The notes beneath the pieces are model-generated. The model searched no databases and was not told where the DNA came from. It worked only from the letters and a program-made list of their open reading frames with translations. Of a DNA stretch of 9,160 nucleotides, positions 1-6,420 are shown piece after piece. The stretch lies in assembly GCA_021819025.1 (NCBI GenBank), contig JAKASN010000039.1, forward strand, positions 1 through 9,160, given 5' to 3'. The DNA comes from Actinomycetes bacterium (GTDB lineage: Bacteria > Actinomycetota > Acidimicrobiia > Acidimicrobiales > Acidimicrobiaceae). Numbering within the stretch: position 1 is the first letter of the stretch; every line of letters starts with the position of its first letter. The position numbers were made by a program, and so were the translations under genes.

Positions 1-917
1 CCATCGCCCTTTGGATGGTGTTTGTCGTGGCGGCACTGATGGGCATCGTGAACTCCCTGGATACCCCGGCCCGGCAAAGCTTTGTCATTGAGATGGTGGG
101 ACCGGAGGATTTGACCAACGCGGTGAGCCTCAATACCGTGGTGATGAACTCCGCTCGCGTCATCGGTCCCTCGATTGCCGGGGCGATAATCTATCGCTTC
201 GGGGTGGGGCCGAACTTTATCGCTAATGCCCTCAGCTATATCGCAGTGATCGTCTCGCTTTTGATGCTGCGTAAGTCCGAGTTAATGCCCTCGAGGCCGA
301 CGAAGCAGCGCAAGGGCCAGCTGCGTGAAGGGCTGCGCTATGTTTGGGCGACCCCTCGTCTGCTGATTCCGCTCATGATTATGGTGGTTGTGGGAACTCT
401 CGCATATGAGTTTCAGATCTCGCTTCCACTGCTAACTACGCTCACCTTTCACCTTGGCGCGGGGTCCTACGCCGCGATTACCGCTGCGCTTGGCGTGGGG
501 GCGGTCTTTGGTGGCTTGGCCGCTGCAACCTACGCCCAGCCCTCGATGCGCTTGATGGCGCTCTCGGCGGTGGTCTTTGGAGCGCTGATGGTGGTGATGG
601 CGGTAATGCCGAGCTTTGATCTCGCCCTCTTGGCCACCGCGGCGACTGGATTCGCCTCAATCGTATTTCTTTCTACGGCAAACGCTCTTTTGCAGCTCAC
701 TTCGCGGCCTGAAATGCGCGGTCGAGTGATGGCACTTTATACCGTGGCGTTTCTCGGAACCACTCCTATCGGCGCCCCGCTGGTGGGATTGATCTCACAA
801 AGCTTCGGTGGCCGTGCGGGGATAATTGTTGGCGGTGCCGCGACTATCGTCGCTGGAGTGGTCGGCGCCTTGGTGATGAGGGCCGCTGCCCATAAACGTG
901 AAGCGGCGCTCGCCTGA
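1..917 (+). CDS. MFS exporter, C-terminal part (EntS/MFS_3-like), truncated by window edge
   Basis: Integral membrane transporter of the major facilitator superfamily, probably a proton-driven drug or metabolite exporter. The frame is open to the left edge (first full codon at 3), so the true start lies outside the window. About 305 residues are visible, against roughly 400-430 for a full member. The stretch beginning at the internal Met at 15 carries the signature I associate with the EntS/MFS_3 branch: LDTPARQSFV at about residues 15-24, MVGPEDLTNAVSLN at 27-40, then NSARVIGPSIAG at 45-56. After it come hydrophobic helices alternating with short basic loops, as expected for helices 4-12. 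It ends at TGA 915-917 with a short basic tail. The substrate cannot be read from the sequence. A terminator-like hairpin follows, so it is probably not co-transcribed strongly with the methyltransferase downstream. Confidence 0.9.
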   Translation, partial: IALWMVFVVAALMGIVNSLDTPARQSFVIEMVGPEDLTNAVSLNTVVMNSARVIGPSIAGAIIYRFGVGPNFIANALSYIAVIVSLLMLRKSELMPSRPTKQRKGQLREGLRYVWATPRLLIPLMIMVVVGTLAYEFQISLPLLTTLTFHLGAGSYAAITAALGVGAVFGGLAAATYAQPSMRLMALSAVVFGALMVVMAVMPSFDLALLATAATGFASIVFLSTANALLQLTSRPEMRGRVMALYTVAFLGTTPIGAPLVGLISQSFGGRAGIIVGGAATIVAGVVGALVMRAAAHKREAALA

Positions 918-926
918 GTCGATGCT

Positions 927-955
927 GAGGGCGCGCGAGGCGCCGCTCCTTTGTC
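927..955 (+). terminator. possible weak intrinsic terminator after the MFS gene
   Basis: Ten bases after the MFS stop codon, GGCGC (930-934) pairs with GCGCC (940-944) around a 5-base loop. It can be extended by GAG (927-929) with CTC (946-948 region) past one bulged base. The following bases (CTTTGTCCTT) are only moderately T-rich, so this may be a leaky terminator or merely a stable hairpin. Confidence 0.35.
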
Positions 956-1073
956 CTTGGGGTCGGCCCACTATGCTTGAAGCTTGGCGTTGCGCGGAAA
1001 ATGCCGCCAAAGCACCAAGTTTGCGCCTTTGTCAGCGCACAAGTCCGAAGGTCGACTCGACTCGGCCAAGTTC

Positions 1074-1078
1074 AGGAG
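1074..1078 (+). promoter_or_regulatory. ribosome binding site AGGAG that fixes the TTG start at 1087
   Basis: AGGAG lies 8 bases before the TTG at 1087. No comparable site precedes the in-frame ATG at 1132 or the GTG at 898. It therefore decides the start of the methyltransferase. Confidence 0.6.
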
Positions 1079-1086
1079 CAGTCATA

Positions 1087-1803
1087 TTGTCAAGAAGTAT
1101 CTTTCAGGAAGCGGGCTTGACCCTGCAGCGGATGGTGTGGTCCAAGCGCGCCGCGAGCTGGGATGAGATGTCCAATCCTGGCCTAGACCGCGTCGTTGCC
1201 GAGTTGATTTCCATGGTGGGGGATCGGCCCGAAGCGACCGCTATTGACCTGGGATGCGGCTCGGGACAGCTCTCCATTCCGCTCGCTGCGCACGTCAAAG
1301 AAGTATTTGCGGTGGACATCGCCCCAAAGATGGTCGAGCTGCTTGAGGAGAAGTTGGACCGTCAAGGAGTCACCAACGTTAAAGCCCTAGTGGGTTCAGT
1401 CCAAGAACTCGGCGTGGGACCCTCGTCAGTGGAGCTAGTTTGTTCCAATTACGTCTTGCACCATCTCAGCGACCGAGAGAAGGCCGCTTTTGTCAGCGAC
1501 GCTTTCTCTTGGCTCATCCCAGGAGGCGAGATTATCTTCGGTGACATGATGTTTGGACGGGGCGCCACCGCAGAGGACCGCGCCGTAATCGCCGAAAAGA
1601 TTAAGACGCTGCTTGGCAAAGGCCTCGGGGGCTGGTGGAGAATCGCCAAGAATGGGGTTCGCTATCTCTTTCGGATCCAGGAAAAGCCCATCAGCCTCTC
1701 CGCCTGGGTGGAGCTTCTGAAAAAAGCTGGCTTCGTCGAGATTGCCACCACTCGCATCGTTGCCGAAGCAGGAATTATTACTGCCAAGAAGCCACTTCAG
1801 TAA
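1087..1803 (+). CDS. class I SAM-dependent methyltransferase (Methyltransf_11/25-like)
   Basis: A 238-residue soluble methyltransferase with a Rossmann-type SAM fold; its substrate is unknown. Motif I is IDLGCGSG at residues 53-60, the acidic ribose-binding residue is D77 in FAVDIAP, and the post-motif strand is VELVCSNYVLHHL at 115-127. A C-terminal lobe carries GGWWRIAKNGVRYLF (181-195). The N-terminal segment FQEAGLTLQRMVWSKRA precedes the SAM domain and looks like part of the family rather than an artefact. The TTG start at 1087 is chosen because AGGAG sits 8 bases upstream. The frame stays open back to GTG 898, but that stretch overlaps the MFS gene and reads as low-complexity, non-homologous sequence. 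ATG 1132 would remove the conserved-looking N-terminus. The gene is followed by almost 800 bases without a gene, so it appears to be a single-gene unit. Whether it belongs with the pathway downstream is not shown. Confidence 0.87.
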   Translation: MSRSIFQEAGLTLQRMVWSKRAASWDEMSNPGLDRVVAELISMVGDRPEATAIDLGCGSGQLSIPLAAHVKEVFAVDIAPKMVELLEEKLDRQGVTNVKALVGSVQELGVGPSSVELVCSNYVLHHLSDREKAAFVSDAFSWLIPGGEIIFGDMMFGRGATAEDRAVIAEKIKTLLGKGLGGWWRIAKNGVRYLFRIQEKPISLSAWVELLKKAGFVEIATTRIVAEAGIITAKKPLQ

Positions 1804-2000
1804 CGACAAGATCGCTGGGATCGGCTCAACCTCGTTGCGCTGATTTCACCAGCAGATCGCTGCGACAAGATTGAGGCTGGGCCAGCTTTGGTCTTGGCGC
1901 CCTTCGCCTGGCCGGGGTGCTATGGCACCGCTAAGGGCGAATTTCTCTCCAGCCATAGCTTCAGCGAGTAACTGCGAGCGCCATCGCAATTAAAGTGGGG

Positions 2001-2112
2001 GAGGCGATGCAACCAAGAGAACTCCAACTCAGAGCTCTCTAGGCTTTTACGGCATCGTCTCGGAGGCTGGCAGATAACTCCCCGGGGGCTCGCCGCATGG
2101 CGGCCCTTTTTT
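2001..2112 (+). ncRNA. candidate small RNA or leader ending in an intrinsic terminator
   Basis: Bases 2001-2010 (GAGGCGATGC) pair with 2052-2061 (GCATCGTCTC) in a 10-pair stem with a single G-U wobble. Inside the loop, AGAGA (2016-2020) can pair with TCTCT (2036-2040). GGAG (2062-2065) can pair with CTCC (2078-2081), and the unit finishes with the terminator at 2086-2112. A weak -10-like TAAAGT at 1991-1996 would put a transcript start near the base of the first stem, but no good -35 box is visible. It could be an independent small RNA, a processed 3' end of the upstream methyltransferase transcript, or an attenuator for the operon starting at 2596. I do not recognise it as a known riboswitch class. 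Confidence 0.4.
2086..2112 (+). terminator. rho-independent terminator
   Basis: GGGC (2086-2089), a bulged T, then CGCC (2091-2094) pair with GGCG (2099-2102) and GCCC (2103-2106) around the loop GCAT. Six T residues (2107-2112) follow directly. This is a classic plus-strand terminator. It lies about 280 bases after the methyltransferase stop and 484 bases before the glycosyltransferase start, so it separates the two transcription units. Confidence 0.8.
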
Positions 2113-2133
2113 GGTAGAGCTGATGTAACTAGG

Positions 2134-2253
2134 GCCATCGGCGAGGTGCATCGCGAGAGAGAAGCCGTGCCGGGAGCTCTCGGTGTCTGTCGCCTCCCGG
2201 TAGAGTCTTCCGAGCCTGCACCTTGGCTCCCGTGGCGGTTCTTCTTGAGCCGC
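2134..2253. other. nested inverted repeats, possible structured RNA
   Basis: AGGTGCA (2144-2150) and TGCACCT (2217-2223) form a perfect 7-pair outer stem. Within it, CCGGGAG (2170-2176) and CTCCCGG (2194-2200) form a second perfect 7-pair stem with a 17-base loop. Immediately downstream, GCGGTTC (2235-2241) pairs with GAGCCGC (2247-2253) around a 5-base loop with one G-U wobble. No T-run follows on either strand, so these are not terminators. The strand is undetermined. Confidence 0.3.
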
Positions 2254-2264
2254 TTCGCCCTTTC

Positions 2265-2393
2265 TCAAGCGACGGGACTTGAACGCAGGGTCTTGTGCTC
2301 GCCTTTGTCGACACCGAGGATTTTCTCGGCGTCTTGGCTTCGCAGATCGTACTTGGTGCTGGCAGTCGTCTTAGTTTCCGCGCCCCCGAGGTG
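2265..2393 (-). pseudogene. possible remnant of a decayed minus-strand coding region
   Basis: Between a TAG (2394-2396) and a TGA (2265-2267) on the minus strand lies a 42-residue frame without a start. It reads like real protein (TKYDLRSQDAEKILGVDKGE, then HKTLRSS), with GC-rich third positions and purine-rich first positions. The same frame resumes after the TGA with a Lys/Arg-rich stretch. It also has coding-like residues upstream (ALAERQEEIPED) between further stops at about 2400-2520. Several stops in one frame suggest gene decay, but I recognise no family and chance cannot be excluded. Confidence 0.15.
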
Positions 2394-2581
2394 CTAGTTG
2401 GTGCCTCTCGAGTGTTTGAGGCTCTTATTTGACTAATCTTCGGGGATTTCCTCTTGGCGCTCGGCAAGTGCACTGCATTACCGGGTGATGCTTTGAATGG
2501 GTCAATCGTCAAAACCATTGCTACGGTGGTGGTAGTAAGAGTTTGGTTTATCTAGCTGGCGATATGCAGCTAAGACGCACT

Positions 2582-2585
2582 GGAG
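2582..2585 (+). promoter_or_regulatory. GGAG, probable ribosome binding site for the glycosyltransferase
   Basis: GGAG ends 10 bases before the TTG at 2596. A second GGAGG (2598-2602) lies 17 bases before an in-frame GTG at 2620, which is too far for normal spacing. The site therefore favours the TTG start, though the choice is not secure. Confidence 0.4.
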
Positions 2586-2595
2586 TGGTTGGATA

Positions 2596-3948
2596 TTGGA
2601 GGCTAATCGAGCGCCGGACGTGCCATTGCGTATTGCGTTTTGTGTCTATCGAGGGAATCCCTACTCGGGTGGCCAAGGTGTCTATACCAAGTATCTCACC
2701 GAAGCACTCAGCGACCTTGGGCACCAAGTTACCGTCTTTTCCGGCCCGCCATATCCCGATCTCGATGACCGGGTGCGCCTGGTCCGGGTGGGTTCTCTCG
2801 ATCTTTACCGCGAGAGTGATCCCTTTCGGGTTCCGGCCCTTGCAGAGTTCAAGTCTCTCTTTGATCTGGTGGAGTTTGCACTCATGTCAACCGGGGCTTT
2901 TCCTGAGCCAAGGGTTTTTGGATACCGAGCGGCGCGTGCGATATCGGCCCATCGTGATGACTTTGACATCATCCACGACAACCAGTCCCTGAATTGGTCT
3001 TTGCTTAAGCTCGCCTATCAAGGTATGCCGATGGTGGCCTCGATTCACCATCCCATCACGGTGGATAGGTTACTTGACTTTAGGGCCGCGCGGGGGATCA
3101 AAGCCAAAGTGGGCTCCTTTCGCTGGTATGGGTTTGTCAAACATCAATGTGCGGTTGCCCGTCGTGTCGACTCCATCCTCACGGTCTCTCAGACCTCGCG
3201 GCGGGATATGGTCTCTTCGATGGAGGTGGATCCCGCGCGCATAGAGGTGGTGCCCATCGGAGTTGATACCACGGTCTTTCGTCCCGACTCCAGCAGGAAA
3301 CGCACCAAGTATCAGATCGTGACCACCGCCAGCGCGGACGTGCCACTCAAAGGCCTCATCTTTCTCATTGATGCCCTGGGGCTTCTCCAAAACAGCTACC
3401 AAGACGTCTCCCTGAAGATCATCGGGCCGCGCCGTCCCGAGAGCGAAGTACACCGCCGAGTCCGCGATCTTGGCCTTGGTGACAAGGTGGAATTTCTAGG
3501 AAAGATTAGCCAGGCGGAGATCGTGGAGTTGTATGCGAGTTCGCACCTGGCGTGTGTTCCCAGCCTTTATGAGGGGTTCTCGCTTCCTGCCATCGAGGCG
3601 ATGGCCTGCGGCGTCCCCCTTGTCGCCACAGATGGAGGGGCGTTGCCCGAAGTTGTCGGGGCTGACGAAAGTGCCGGATTGATCGCCAAGGCGGGCGACG
3701 CGCACTCTCTGGCTGTGGCGATGGCGAGGATCTTTGATGATGACGCTCTGGCGAGCTCGCTTTCGCACCACGCTCGACTGCGCGTGCTGGCGCTTTACTC
3801 GTGGAAGAGTGCGGCGATTGCCACCGTTGAGGCCTACCGCGGGGCGATAGCGGCCGCCAACGAGGATGGTGGAGGTCGTCGGCTCCCCATAGCCGATCAC
3901 TCCGAGAGTTATCTTTCCGACGAAGCAGCTTTGCGGTTTGTCCCTTGA
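2596..3948 (+). CDS. group 1 glycosyltransferase (GT4-like, GT-B fold)
   Basis: A predicted cytoplasmic retaining glycosyltransferase that moves a sugar from a nucleotide donor to an unknown acceptor. The 450 residues split into the two GT-B halves. The N-terminal acceptor half has LRIAFCVYRGNPYSGGQGVY (11-30), where the glycine loop GGQGVY marks the family, and IHHPITVD (150-157). The C-terminal donor half has TASADVPLKG (244-253), SLYEGFSLPAIEAMACGVPL (323-342) with the E-x7-E pair E326/E334, and GGALPEVVG. There is no signal peptide or membrane helix. The final ~34 residues run past the usual end of the fold. The start is TTG 2596; GTG 2620 or TTG 2626 would also leave the fold whole. It is the first gene of a three-gene operon and its TGA overlaps the next start by 4 bases. 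The family and fold are secure; donor and acceptor are not known. Confidence 0.92.
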   Translation: MEANRAPDVPLRIAFCVYRGNPYSGGQGVYTKYLTEALSDLGHQVTVFSGPPYPDLDDRVRLVRVGSLDLYRESDPFRVPALAEFKSLFDLVEFALMSTGAFPEPRVFGYRAARAISAHRDDFDIIHDNQSLNWSLLKLAYQGMPMVASIHHPITVDRLLDFRAARGIKAKVGSFRWYGFVKHQCAVARRVDSILTVSQTSRRDMVSSMEVDPARIEVVPIGVDTTVFRPDSSRKRTKYQIVTTASADVPLKGLIFLIDALGLLQNSYQDVSLKIIGPRRPESEVHRRVRDLGLGDKVEFLGKISQAEIVELYASSHLACVPSLYEGFSLPAIEAMACGVPLVATDGGALPEVVGADESAGLIAKAGDAHSLAVAMARIFDDDALASSLSHHARLRVLALYSWKSAAIATVEAYRGAIAAANEDGGGRRLPIADHSESYLSDEAALRFVP

Positions 3949-4739
3949 ACAGCTTTCGTTTTGAGAACTTTGGCGACCTCAGGGGGTTGAGAGTTCTCGA
4001 CCTTGGTGCCGGTGGTGGGCGCCACGCCATTGAGGCTGCCCGGCGAGGCGCCGTGGTGGTCTGTGTCGAGCTTGACGACGAAGCCATCGCTTCGATACCC
4101 GACAATGCCCGCGAGGCCGCGACGTATCTCGGCGTGGACCCCGCGGAGTTCGGGGCACGAATCGCCGTGGTAAAAGGAGATGCCCGTGCACTGGGGTTTC
4201 GCAGTGGGAGTTTTGATGTGGTTATCGCCTCTGAAATTCTCGAGCATATTGATCAAGACGCGGCGGTCATCGATGAGCTGCGCCGGTGCCTTGGCGTGGA
4301 AGGATCTCTCGGGATTTCGGTACCTCGGGCCTTTCCCGAGATCCTCAATTGGAGCCTTTCCCTGCCTTATCATGCCGTAGCGGGCGGACATATCCGTATC
4401 TATACGAAACGGCGGCTTTTCGGGCGCCTGCGGGCAGGAGGGTTTGGCGAGATCACCCATCATTACTCCCACAGCCTGCACTCTCCCTATTGGTGGCTCA
4501 AGTGCCTGGTGGGCTTAGAAAATGAGAGCTCCGCTTTGGTGAAGCGCTATCATGCTCTCTTGGTCTCTCAACTCATGGGCAACTCGCCGAAGGCTGACGC
4601 CGCCGAGCGGATACTGAATCCATTGTTAGGAAAGTCTCTCGTGGTTTACGCCCGACGAGGGGATCGCGTCACCCGACAGGTCCGCGAGGTCGGCCAAACC
4701 ACTCAACGCCGCACTTGGCTGGCTAGAATCGGCTTCTGA
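3945..4739 (+). CDS. class I SAM-dependent methyltransferase with WWLK C-terminal signature
   Basis: A 264-residue soluble methyltransferase; the substrate is probably the product or intermediate of the glycosyltransferase it is coupled to. Motif I is VLDLGAGGGRH at residues 17-27, the ribose-binding acid is E42, GDA at 78-80 marks the adenine pocket, and DVVIASEILEH spans 91-101. The C-terminal half is characteristic: SVPRAFPE (125-132), AVAGGHIRIY (144-153), HHYSHSLHSPYWWLKCLVG (172-190) and LNPLLGKSLVVY (224-235). I recall these same blocks from actinobacterial methyltransferases located beside toroid 'prenyltransferase-like' genes. The TTG start at 3945 overlaps the preceding TGA (TTGA), implying translational coupling, and it gives an N-terminus directly before motif I as usual for this group. 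No strong ribosome binding site is visible. The basic tail after residue 238 looks unstructured. Confidence 0.9.
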   Translation: MNSFRFENFGDLRGLRVLDLGAGGGRHAIEAARRGAVVVCVELDDEAIASIPDNAREAATYLGVDPAEFGARIAVVKGDARALGFRSGSFDVVIASEILEHIDQDAAVIDELRRCLGVEGSLGISVPRAFPEILNWSLSLPYHAVAGGHIRIYTKRRLFGRLRAGGFGEITHHYSHSLHSPYWWLKCLVGLENESSALVKRYHALLVSQLMGNSPKADAAERILNPLLGKSLVVYARRGDRVTRQVREVGQTTQRRTWLARIGF

Positions 4740-4740
4740 A

Positions 4741-5769
4741 ATGCTCCACACTGACGAAATCGCCGCCACTGGCCGTTTTTTACGTTCCTCGCAACTCGCC
4801 AATGGCCTGATTCCGTGGTTCTCTGGAGGACATGTCGACCCCTGGAATCACCTCGAGGCGAGTCTCGGCCTTGCCATTGGCGGCCAAGGCGATGCCGCCA
4901 TTGCAGCGCTTCATGCGCTCGCACGGCTGCAGAATCGTGACGGTTCGTTCTGTCACTACTTCTTGGCTAGCGGGGTGAAAGAGCCCAACCGCGATACCAA
5001 TGTCACCTCCTACATTGCCGTTGGCCTGCTCGGCGTGATGGCATTTACCCCGGATTTCGAGTCCGAAGAGCTTTTTACCGCAGTAGTGGGCGCGCTTGAC
5101 TACCTGGTGGCGTTGCAGCGACCTGACGGGTCCTTTCCGATGATGCAGCGCCCCGATGGTACCGTTTTCGAGAGAAGCCTCCTCGCTGGCTCGTGTTCCA
5201 TCTTGAACTCTTTGGAGGCGGGTGGGATCCTCGCGGGCTATTACGAGTACGAACGTCCAGAATGGAAGATCGCATCTTCGGCCTTGGCGGAGTATCTCAG
5301 TGGCGATCGCGTCGGAGTGCTGGATAAATCTGACTGGGCGATGGACTGGTACTATCCGGCACTCAGTGGATTGTGGCGCTATGAGGGCAGACCCAACGGC
5401 CTCGCCAGCCTTTTTGCCGCGGCGGACGACTTTTTCACCGAAGGCCTTGGGGTTCGCTGTATCGCTTCGAGGCCCTGGTATACCGCGGCGGAGACCGCCG
5501 AGGCCGCCATGGCCTTCGCCTTGGGAGGAGCCCCGGAAACCGCCTCTCGAGTGCTGGGGACCACAACTCGATTCCGCCGTTCCGACGGTTCATACTTTAC
5601 CGGATTGGTCCACCCCGAAGGCGCGAGCTACCCTGGCGGCGAAGCTTCCACCTACACTGCCGCGGCGATCCTCATCGCGAACGATTTGGTTGTTGACCCC
5701 CTAGGGACCTCCCTTGCCGGCCATCTTGGCGCACGCCTCGAGGGGCGGCGAAACTCAGCGCATTACTGA
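4741..5769 (+). CDS. prenyltransferase/squalene-cyclase-like alpha-alpha toroid protein
   Basis: A 342-residue protein that databases would probably label 'prenyltransferase'. It carries repeated motifs of the squalene-cyclase/protein prenyltransferase beta-subunit fold: QNRDGSF (64-70), QRPDGSF (126-132) and RRSDGSY (279-285). An aromatic-rich putative pocket is built from IPWFSGGHVDPWNHLEA (24-40), MDWYYPAL (201-208) and RPWYTAAETAEAAM (244-257). It is about half the length of a squalene-hopene cyclase, so it makes one toroid. I see no DxDD catalytic acid motif, no DxxD pair and no obvious zinc ligands of a prenyltransferase, so terpene cyclisation or prenyl transfer is doubtful. A sugar-processing or binding role inside the pathway fits the aromatic cleft and the neighbours, but this is inference. 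ATG 4741 starts one base after the methyltransferase stop. The last 15 bases overlap the convergent gene. Confidence 0.87.
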   Translation: MLHTDEIAATGRFLRSSQLANGLIPWFSGGHVDPWNHLEASLGLAIGGQGDAAIAALHALARLQNRDGSFCHYFLASGVKEPNRDTNVTSYIAVGLLGVMAFTPDFESEELFTAVVGALDYLVALQRPDGSFPMMQRPDGTVFERSLLAGSCSILNSLEAGGILAGYYEYERPEWKIASSALAEYLSGDRVGVLDKSDWAMDWYYPALSGLWRYEGRPNGLASLFAAADDFFTEGLGVRCIASRPWYTAAETAEAAMAFALGGAPETASRVLGTTTRFRRSDGSYFTGLVHPEGASYPGGEASTYTAAAILIANDLVVDPLGTSLAGHLGARLEGRRNSAHY

Positions 5770-6420
5770 GCGCAGTACCCTCAGCGAGCCCTCCCGGCCA
5801 ACTTCGAAAAATGCTCCCGAGCCAATCGCGTCGGTGTAGATCTCCCAAGGCGGCCTTCCCCCTTGGGAGGGATCTTCAAAGACGTCATGGATGATAAGTA
5901 GTCCGCCGGGAGCGACTTTCGGCGCATAACAGAGATAGTCGCTCCAGGCGATGTCGTGGCCGTGACCGCCATCTATAAAGACCATCTTGGCACGTTCGAG
6001 CAAGAGTGCCGCCGCCACCTGAGATGGCGCCACTACCGCCGCTACATGGGAGTCAAGCCCGGATATCGCCAAAGTTCGTCTGAAGCGGTATAAGGTGTCA
6101 ATCTCGTGGCTGATGGGATCGACGAGGACGCTATCGTGGTGGGTCCACCCCGGTCCGTTCTCTTCCGAGCCGTGGTGATGGTCGACACTGACAATTGTCG
6201 CGCCCACCAATGATGCCGCATAGGCGAGATATATCGTCGACTTGCCGCAATAGCTTCCAATCTCGATTCCCACCGAGCTTGGCCCGTCCAAGGCTCTGGT
6301 CGCCCAGTAGGCGAGCGCCTCGCCTTCGGCGGACGGCATGAAGCCCCTGACCGAATCGGCCAGGGCACCAAGATCGTCTGGCAGCGCGAGGCGCTCTTTG
6401 TTTCGTGCCACCTCAGCCAT
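5755..6420 (-). CDS. class I SAM-dependent methyltransferase (Methyltransf_24-like)
   Basis: A 221-residue SAM-binding protein. The nucleotide-binding strand and loop is GIEIGSYCGKSTIYL (51-65), followed by D80 at the tip of the second strand. Distinctive blocks are VDHHHGSEENGPGW (79-92), FIDGGHGHDIAWSDY (148-162), PGGLLIIHDVFEDP (171-184) and GRPPWEIY (188-195). The clustered His, Asp and Glu residues around HHHGSEE, IDGGH and IHD suggest a bound metal, as in catechol- or sugar-type methyltransferases of this superfamily; that part is inference. ATG at 6420 is the clear start and overlaps the 3' end of the histidine kinase gene by 8 bases, so translation is coupled to the two-component genes. 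Its stop lies inside the end of the toroid gene on the opposite strand. I recall this type beside the other three enzymes in actinobacteria, usually as part of the same set. Confidence 0.9.
   Translation of the reverse strand: MAEVARNKERLALPDDLGALADSVRGFMPSAEGEALAYWATRALDGPSSVGIEIGSYCGKSTIYLAYAASLVGATIVSVDHHHGSEENGPGWTHHDSVLVDPISHEIDTLYRFRRTLAISGLDSHVAAVVAPSQVAAALLLERAKMVFIDGGHGHDIAWSDYLCYAPKVAPGGLLIIHDVFEDPSQGGRPPWEIYTDAIGSGAFFEVGREGSLRVLRSVMR

Larger units (their letters stand above)
1804..2595. other. long gene-poor interval with RNA-like structure
   Basis: I find no convincing intact protein gene on either strand. Short open frames exist, but none has a start with a ribosome binding site plus recognisable protein sequence. 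I found no tRNA, tmRNA, RNase P or SRP RNA signature. What the interval does hold is listed separately: a stem-plus-terminator unit (2001-2112), nested inverted repeats (2134-2253) and an interrupted coding-like minus-strand frame. The last ~200 bases before the glycosyltransferase should contain its promoter. TTGAAT at 2493-2498 is a possible -35 box, but I see no matching -10 box at normal spacing. Confidence 0.6.

Noticed and set aside
951..977. Possible promoter TTGTCC-15-TATGCT before the methyltransferase
   Set aside because: The spacing is short and the -35 match partial. It overlaps the possible terminator stem region, so support is too weak to list as a feature.
898..1086. N-terminal extension of the methyltransferase to a GTG at 898
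   Set aside because: It would overlap the MFS gene and its translation is Arg/Pro/Ser-rich without family resemblance. AGGAG before TTG 1087 gives a better start.
2271..2290. tRNA-like T-loop on the minus strand (GTTCAAGTCCC)
   Set aside because: The flanking bases do not form a 5-pair T stem, and no acceptor or anticodon arm could be placed at the right distances.
2543..2992. Plus-strand open frame overlapping the start of the glycosyltransferase
   Set aside because: It is in another frame over clear glycosyltransferase sequence, and its translation has no recognisable domain.
3496..4481. Long open frames antisense to the glycosyltransferase and methyltransferase
   Set aside because: They lie opposite genes with strong motifs, read as Arg/Pro-rich shadows typical of GC-rich DNA, and lack ribosome binding sites.
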